From positions 1 to 19,834 of the forward strand of contig JAQCJA010000024.1 in NCBI GenBank assembly GCA_027593305.1: a stretch of DNA of 19,834 nt, in the 5' to 3' direction. A program made the position numbers and the translations under genes. The stretch's first letter is position 1; the number at the start of each line of letters is the position of its first letter. The stretch is from a bacterium. Its GTDB lineage: Bacteria; Latescibacterota; UBA2968; UBA8231. Positions 15,573 through 19,834 of this stretch are shown here, piece by piece. The notes under the pieces were generated by a model that saw only the letters and a list, made by a program, of their open reading frames with translations, ran no database searches and was not told the DNA's origin.

Positions 15573-15612
15573 GCAGACCGGAGACCGCGCCGCAGGCCCG
15601 GTCTCCGACTGC
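15573..15612. other. Strong hairpin at the end of the origin region
   Basis: CGGAGACCG (15579-15587) and CGGTCTCCG (15599-15607) are perfect 9-bp arms around an 11-base loop. GCAG (15573-15576) and CTGC (15609-15612) extend the stem beyond a small internal loop. There is no long T-run afterwards (GCAACGTTT), so it may be a weak dnaA terminator, or a structural boundary between the last DnaA box and the dnaN promoter. Confidence 0.6.
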
Positions 15613-15619
15613 GCAACGT

Positions 15620-15648
15620 TTGACATGATATACCTGTAAACCTATTAT
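15620..15648 (+). promoter_or_regulatory. Predicted strong sigma70-type promoter of dnaN
   Basis: TTGACA (15620-15625), a 17-base spacer and TATTAT (15643-15648) match the consensus at 11 of 12 positions, the best promoter match in the window. Transcription would begin near 15655, giving a leader of about 180 nucleotides before dnaN. It would drive dnaN and probably recF, dciA and gyrB. Confidence 0.7.
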
Positions 15649-15837
15649 TGGAAGGTTAGGTAGGGCTGCCACGTGCGATGAGATGGCGCCCGCTGCACTG
15701 ACCCGGAGACCTCTCCCGGTGGCCATTTGCTTTGCCAGTTCGACAGCGGCCCACCGGCGTTTTGGTGAGCCCACCCCAACAGACTCTGCCACAGAAACAT
15801 AGCAGTCAGACGTGCGCCAGATCCAGGTGGACTCCCT

Positions 15838-16995
15838 ATGAAATTAACCCTTGATCGAAATGAACTCTGGCGCGGCCTGAACACCGTTCTGGACGCGGTC
15901 GCCACCAAACCCGCACAGCCGGTCCTGGCCAACGTGTTACTGGAGGCCAACGGGGATCACCTGACGCTTTCGGCCACCGATTTGGATTTGTCCATTCGCA
16001 CACGGGTCGTGGCTGCCGTTGACGTCCCCGGCCGCCTGACGGTGCCGGCAAAGACTTTGGCAGGGATCATCAGGGAATGGCCAGCCGCGATTCTGAGCCT
16101 GTCGCTGGAAGATGGCCGCGTCGTACTGTCAGGCCGCCTCGGTCCCACCAGCGGCGAAGGACGCTATTCCCTGTCTGCTACTTCCCCAGATGAATTTCCT
16201 GAGATACCAGAAACCCTCGAGGGTCTGACCCTGTCGTTTGGCAAGGGATCCGGTCTTGACGGTGCCTTGTTACGTACCATGATCGAAAAGACGAGTTTCG
16301 CCGTATCCCGCGACGAAACCCGCCCGGTACTGAATGGAGTACTCTGGCGAATTGAGCCTGAGTTGATGATTATGGTCGCAACCGACGGAAGTCGTCTTGC
16401 GGAATTCCGCAAAACCTGGGATTCCGGCCAGGGAATTCCAGGCTCTGCCGAGGTGATTCTGCCTCCACAGGCGTGCCACGAACTGGCAAAGTTGCTCGAA
16501 GATCCAGATAGCCTGACACAAGTGGTACTCGGCGAGAGCCAGGTCATGTTCCAGATCGGCGATACGCAACTCCTGTCGCGACTGATCGAGGGCCCCTACG
16601 TCGACTATGACCAGGTAGTGCCCAGGGACAATGACAAGCGCATGACCATTCCGGTTGACCAATTGCTGCCTGCTCTCCGCCGCGTCTCCATCCTCTCCAG
16701 TTCGTACACACACCAGGTTCGCCTGCAGCTGAAAGAGGCGATGGTTGAGATGACGACCTCCAGTCAGGAACTCGGAGGTGAGGCGCGCGAGGTCATCCCA
16801 GCCGACTATCGCTCGGATGAAATTGAGGTCGCCTACAACGCGCACTACCTCATGGAAATCCTGCGCAAACTGGGGTCGGAGGAAGTCATCCTCGACCTGC
16901 GTGACTCTGTTACCGCCGCCGTTGTCCGCCCCGCCGAGCAACTCGACGGCGAAGATTCCTACTACCTGCTCATGCCGATGCGGCCGAGCGCCTGA
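15838..16995 (+). CDS. dnaN: DNA polymerase III beta subunit (sliding clamp)
   Basis: 385-residue ring clamp that tethers DNA polymerase III to DNA and binds partners carrying clamp-binding motifs. The N-terminus MKLTLDRNELWRGLNTVLDAV, the second-domain segment FAVSRDETRPVLNGVLW, the VATDGSRLAE motif, and the C-terminal YYLLMPMRPSA are characteristic; the last forms part of the partner-binding cleft. AGGTGG lies seven bases before the ATG. It follows the origin region and precedes recF by 31 bp. Confidence 0.98.
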   Translation: MKLTLDRNELWRGLNTVLDAVATKPAQPVLANVLLEANGDHLTLSATDLDLSIRTRVVAAVDVPGRLTVPAKTLAGIIREWPAAILSLSLEDGRVVLSGRLGPTSGEGRYSLSATSPDEFPEIPETLEGLTLSFGKGSGLDGALLRTMIEKTSFAVSRDETRPVLNGVLWRIEPELMIMVATDGSRLAEFRKTWDSGQGIPGSAEVILPPQACHELAKLLEDPDSLTQVVLGESQVMFQIGDTQLLSRLIEGPYVDYDQVVPRDNDKRMTIPVDQLLPALRRVSILSSSYTHQVRLQLKEAMVEMTTSSQELGGEAREVIPADYRSDEIEVAYNAHYLMEILRKLGSEEVILDLRDSVTAAVVRPAEQLDGEDSYYLLMPMRPSA

Positions 16996-17026
16996 GACCC
17001 GGTCGAGCCAGTTGGCGCGGTAAGGA

Positions 17027-18127
17027 GTGCGTATCTGCCAGATCCACCTTCGACCGTTCCGCAATTTCGACCACCTCGACCTCGATTTTGGGGCAGGCGG
17101 GGTCCTGATCATCGGCGACAACGGCCGCGGGAAGAGTAACATTCTGGAAGCGATTTCCTACCTGTCACTTGGCAAATCAATTCGGGGAGCACGAGATCAG
17201 CAGGCCATCCCTCACCACGGCACGTGGTTTGATATTCGCGGTATGTGGGACGATGGGCAGCGGCAACACCAGGCACGTGTGTTCTACAGTGCTGAGGAGG
17301 GCAAGCGCGTCTTCCTCGACGGAGCGCCCCTGCAGCGGGTCTCGGAACTGGTGAGCCAGTTCAACACCGTACATTTTTCCCCAGAAGACGTAGCTCTGGT
17401 GCTCCAGTTCAGCGCTCAGCGTCGACGCTTGCTCGACATTCTCATTTCCCAGGCGTACAGCAGTTATCTGCAGAACTTGCAGCGCTACGGGCGCGTGTTG
17501 ACACAACGAAACCACCTCCTCCGCCAATTGGGCCAAAGACGTGCCGATAGCGCCGAAGCGGGTGTCTGGGCCAGCCAACTGGCAGAGCCGGGGGCTGCCA
17601 TCCGCCGCTCACGTCTGGAAGCACTCGTGGAACTGGCACCAACTTTGAAAAGCAGCTACAGCGGGTTTTCAACCGGTCGCGAACAGGCCGGGATCATATA
17701 TCAGGATGCCGAACTTCCTGCAACGCTGGCAGCGATCCCGTCCACCGATGAACTCCGCACCACACTTCTGGATCAGTTGCACGCGGATCCGGTAAAGGAA
17801 CAACGGGCCGGTTACACGCTGGCTGGCCCACACCGGGACTCCTTTGGTTTCACGCTCGATGGCGAGTCGGCAGAAACGTACGGCTCCCAGGGCCAACTGA
17901 AGAGCATTCTCTTGTCCTGGAAAATGGCCGAGTCACGCTACCTGCAGACGCGCAGCGGGCATCAGCCTGTAGTGCTTTTTGATGACGTGTTTTCTGAGCT
18001 CGACGAGATGCGCGCGCAGCAATTGCTGACCCTTGCAGAGGATTTCGATCAGGTGATTCTGACAGCGCCGCGAAACCCGGGTGCTGAGATTCCGGCTCAC
18101 TACCAGCGCATCGAGTTGAGCAATTGA
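17027..18127 (+). CDS. recF: DNA replication and repair protein RecF
   Basis: 366-residue SMC-like ATPase that helps RecO/RecR load RecA at single-strand gaps. The start MRICQIHLRPFRNFDHLDLDF is typical. Walker A is GDNGRGKSN (30-38), the ABC signature is YGSQGQLKS with SQGQ at 287-290, and Walker B is VVLFDDVFSELD (315-326). The start is GTG at 17027. A TAA stop lies six bases before it in frame, so it cannot begin upstream. The AAGGAG sequence abuts or overlaps the start codon, with no normal spacer, which is unusual. It overlaps dciA by four bases (TTGA). Confidence 0.96.
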   Translation: MRICQIHLRPFRNFDHLDLDFGAGGVLIIGDNGRGKSNILEAISYLSLGKSIRGARDQQAIPHHGTWFDIRGMWDDGQRQHQARVFYSAEEGKRVFLDGAPLQRVSELVSQFNTVHFSPEDVALVLQFSAQRRRLLDILISQAYSSYLQNLQRYGRVLTQRNHLLRQLGQRRADSAEAGVWASQLAEPGAAIRRSRLEALVELAPTLKSSYSGFSTGREQAGIIYQDAELPATLAAIPSTDELRTTLLDQLHADPVKEQRAGYTLAGPHRDSFGFTLDGESAETYGSQGQLKSILLSWKMAESRYLQTRSGHQPVVLFDDVFSELDEMRAQQLLTLAEDFDQVILTAPRNPGAEIPAHYQRIELSN

Positions 18128-18501
18128 ACACTGCACTGCCACGCCCCAAGGGTCCCGGGCCATTGCCGCGTATGGCCGTCACCGATGAGCAAGCACGAGT
18201 TGTTGGCGCACTTATCGACGGCGTATTGCAGGATCTTGGCATTGCCGATCGGGTGCGTGACGCACAAGCACTGTTGGCCTGGGAAGACATCGCAGGACCC
18301 CGACTGGCGGAACGTGCCCGCGCCATCAGGGTGCATCGTGGAAAACTTGAGTTGGCAGTGCCGTCCGGAGTCTGGCGAACACACCTGAGCTTTTCCAAAA
18401 GACAGCTGTTGCAGCGACTCAACGCCGTTCTGGGACGGACCGTCATACGGGACCTGATATTCGTCAACCCCACGGCCGAACGCGGCCCGGTGGATCGATA
18501 A
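18124..18501 (+). CDS. dciA: DciA-like DUF721 protein (predicted replicative helicase loader)
   Basis: 125-residue DUF721 protein. In bacteria lacking DnaC/DnaI, DciA interacts with the replicative helicase DnaB and is thought to load it. Family features: LLAWEDIAGPRLAERARAI at about 48-67, followed by GKLELAVPSGVWRTHLSFSKRQLLQRLN. The TTG start overlaps the recF stop (TTGA), and gyrB follows after 18 bp. The position between recF and gyrB is the usual one for this family. The first 18 residues are Pro/Lys-rich and may be flexible. Confidence 0.88.
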   Translation: MNTALPRPKGPGPLPRMAVTDEQARVVGALIDGVLQDLGIADRVRDAQALLAWEDIAGPRLAERARAIRVHRGKLELAVPSGVWRTHLSFSKRQLLQRLNAVLGRTVIRDLIFVNPTAERGPVDR

Positions 18502-18519
18502 CGGAAGAGGAACACATAC

Positions 18520-19834
18520 GTGACTGAACCCCGCACGACAGAAACTACCGACCGGAAGCCGGACAACTACGGCTCAGACGCCATCCAGGTACTGAAGGGC
18601 CTGGAAGGGGTTCGCAAGCGGCCGGCCATGTATATCGGTGACACGGGTGAGAGCGGGCTCCATGAGCTGGTCAAGGAAATCGTCAACAACAGCGTCGACG
18701 AAGCCATGGCTGGCCGCTGCCAACGCATCGACGTTACCGTCCAGAGCGACGGCTCCGTTACCATCGAGGATGACGGCCATGGCATCCCCACCGCGCTGCA
18801 TGAGGGCGAAGGCAAGTCGGGCGTAGAAGTCGTCATGACCATGCTGCATGCAGGTGGCAAATTCGACAAGAAAGCCTACCAGGTCTCCGGTGGACTGCAC
18901 GGCGTTGGCGGGTCCGTCGTCAACGCGCTGTCGGAATGGCTCGAGGTCGAGGTGCGGCAGAACGGCAAGGTCTACCGCCAGAGGTATGCGCGAGGAATTC
19001 CGCAGACCGAGCTGGAAATCATCGGCGAAGCCGAAACCACAGGTACGATCGTTCGGTTTATGCCGGACGCTCAAATCTTCGAGACCATCATCTTCGACGC
19101 CGAACTGATCTCCCATCGTCTGCGGGAGCTGGCCTTTCTCAACAAGGGCCTCGAGATCAGGGCCACCGACGAACGTTCAGGCAAAGCGGACATCTACCTG
19201 TTCGAAGGGGGTGTGGTGCAGTTCGTCTCCTTCCTGAACGAGGGGCGCAATTGCCTGCACGCGGATCCGATCTACCTCGAAGGCAGCCGCGACGACGTCA
19301 GTGTCGAAATCGCCATGCAGTACAATGACTCGTACCAGGAGTCCGTCTTCACGTATGCCAACAACATCAAGACCGTAGAAGGCGGCACACATCTGGTGGG
19401 TTTCCGCGCTGCCCTGACGACGACGATCAACAGCTATGCAACGCGGGAGGACCTGCTCAAGGGTGTCAAATTTGCGCTGTCCGGAGAAGACGCCCGCGAG
19501 GGACTGACAGCTGTGGTCAGCGTGAAACTTCCGGAACCGCAGTTCGAAGGTCAGACAAAGTCCAAACTCGGCAACAGTGACGTAAAAGGCCTCGTACAGT
19601 CCCTGACATCAGAAGCCCTGAGCATGTATCTGGAGGAACACCCGGACCTGGCCAAGCGGGTGATCAACAAGATCATCGAAGCCGGCCGGGCTCGGGACGC
19701 GGCCCGCAAGGCGCGTGACCTCACACGCCGCAAAGGCGTGCTTGATGGCGCCTCGTTGCCCGGAAAGTTGGCCGACTGCTCCAGCCGAGACCGCGAAGAG
19801 ACCGAGATCTATCTGGTGGAGGGTGACTCCGCCG
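18520..19834 (+). CDS. gyrB: DNA gyrase subunit B, 3' truncated by window end
   Basis: ATPase subunit of the type II topoisomerase that introduces negative supercoils. 438 codons are visible from the GTG at 18520, which has AGAGGA about eight bases upstream. The GHKL ATPase motifs are KEIVNNSVDEA (52-62; E53 is the expected general base and N57 the Mg ligand), EDDGHGIP, and the LHAGGKFDKKAYQVSGGLHGVGGS ATP-lid region. The transducer domain follows (QTKSKLGNSDVKG). The window ends at YLVEGDSA, the beginning of the TOPRIM domain. One odd point is asparagine at residue 56, where E. coli has D45. Confidence 0.97.
   Translation, partial: MTEPRTTETTDRKPDNYGSDAIQVLKGLEGVRKRPAMYIGDTGESGLHELVKEIVNNSVDEAMAGRCQRIDVTVQSDGSVTIEDDGHGIPTALHEGEGKSGVEVVMTMLHAGGKFDKKAYQVSGGLHGVGGSVVNALSEWLEVEVRQNGKVYRQRYARGIPQTELEIIGEAETTGTIVRFMPDAQIFETIIFDAELISHRLRELAFLNKGLEIRATDERSGKADIYLFEGGVVQFVSFLNEGRNCLHADPIYLEGSRDDVSVEIAMQYNDSYQESVFTYANNIKTVEGGTHLVGFRAALTTTINSYATREDLLKGVKFALSGEDAREGLTAVVSVKLPEPQFEGQTKSKLGNSDVKGLVQSLTSEALSMYLEEHPDLAKRVINKIIEAGRARDAARKARDLTRRKGVLDGASLPGKLADCSSRDREETEIYLVEGDSA

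Larger units (their letters stand above)
15240..15645. other. Probable oriC core between dnaA and dnaN
   Basis: The dnaA-dnaN gap is 598 bp. It holds two perfect DnaA boxes on the minus strand (TTATCCACA at 15323-15315 and 15570-15562). Relaxed plus-strand boxes are CAATCCACA 15256-15264, CTGTCCACG 15380-15388 and TTGTCCACA 15481-15489. The stretch 15411-15480 has only 22 G/C in 70 bases, far below its surroundings, and is the best candidate unwinding element. Inside it, TAGTAATAATAG (15432-15443) reads as four TA(G/A) triplets, like a DnaA-trio. Location, boxes and AT-rich tract together make this the likely chromosomal origin. Confidence 0.8.

Noticed and set aside
1..19834. CRISPR array, insertion sequence, prophage, toxin-antitoxin or other defence system
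   Set aside because: No regularly spaced repeats, transposase, integrase or toxin motifs were seen; the genes form an ordinary origin-region core set.

Overview
The window looks like the chromosomal replication-origin neighbourhood of a GC-rich (by eye about 60 % GC) Gram-negative bacterium. Pointers to the Fibrobacteres-Chlorobi-Bacteroidetes (FCB) group or a neighbouring phylum such as Gemmatimonadota or Latescibacterota are: a Bacteroidetes/Gemmatimonadetes-style SdhA/SdhB pair, YidC with the large periplasmic domain, an S41 protease of the kind with a VYGGGGITPDV segment, a DciA-type helicase loader, and an inositol-phosphate-lipid-type CDP-alcohol phosphotransferase. The lineage is inferred from protein style only.

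Layout. 1-2426 (+): the 3' part of sdhA overlapping sdhB, ending at a bidirectional terminator (2511-2550). 2585-13501 (all -): read in transcription order these are rpmH-rnpA-yidD-yidC-mnmE, a short gap with two parS sites, rsmG, a 351-bp gap packed with DnaA boxes, a CDP-alcohol phosphatidyltransferase, tmk, an S41 protease, a 513-bp gap, rng, and rplU-rpmA behind a strong promoter. 13502-13805: divergent rpmH/dnaA promoters. 13806-19834 (+): dnaA, a 598-bp AT-rich origin region with DnaA boxes, dnaN, recF, dciA and gyrB (cut by the window end).

How it fits together. DnaA, the beta clamp, RecF, DciA and GyrB form the initiation/replication block. rpmH-rnpA-yidD-yidC-mnmE is the classical ribosome/RNase P/membrane-insertion/tRNA-modification block on the other side of dnaA. 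The main origin is most likely the dnaA-dnaN gap, with two perfect TTATCCACA boxes, a 70-bp stretch of 31 % GC and a TAGTAATAATAG trio-like run. A second dense DnaA-box cluster lies about 6.5 kb away between rsmG and the lipid synthase, and two parS palindromes sit between rsmG and mnmE. parA/parB, which often occupy this neighbourhood, are not in the window.

I found no defence system, mobile element, CRISPR array, tRNA or rRNA, and no clearly new multigene system. The most notable points are the split arrangement of DnaA boxes and parS sites, a thymidylate kinase without the P-loop lysine, an N-terminally short RNase P protein, and the inositol-lipid-type synthase. Gene identities rest on recognised motifs and family knowledge; promoters, origin parts and several non-ATG starts are inferences.
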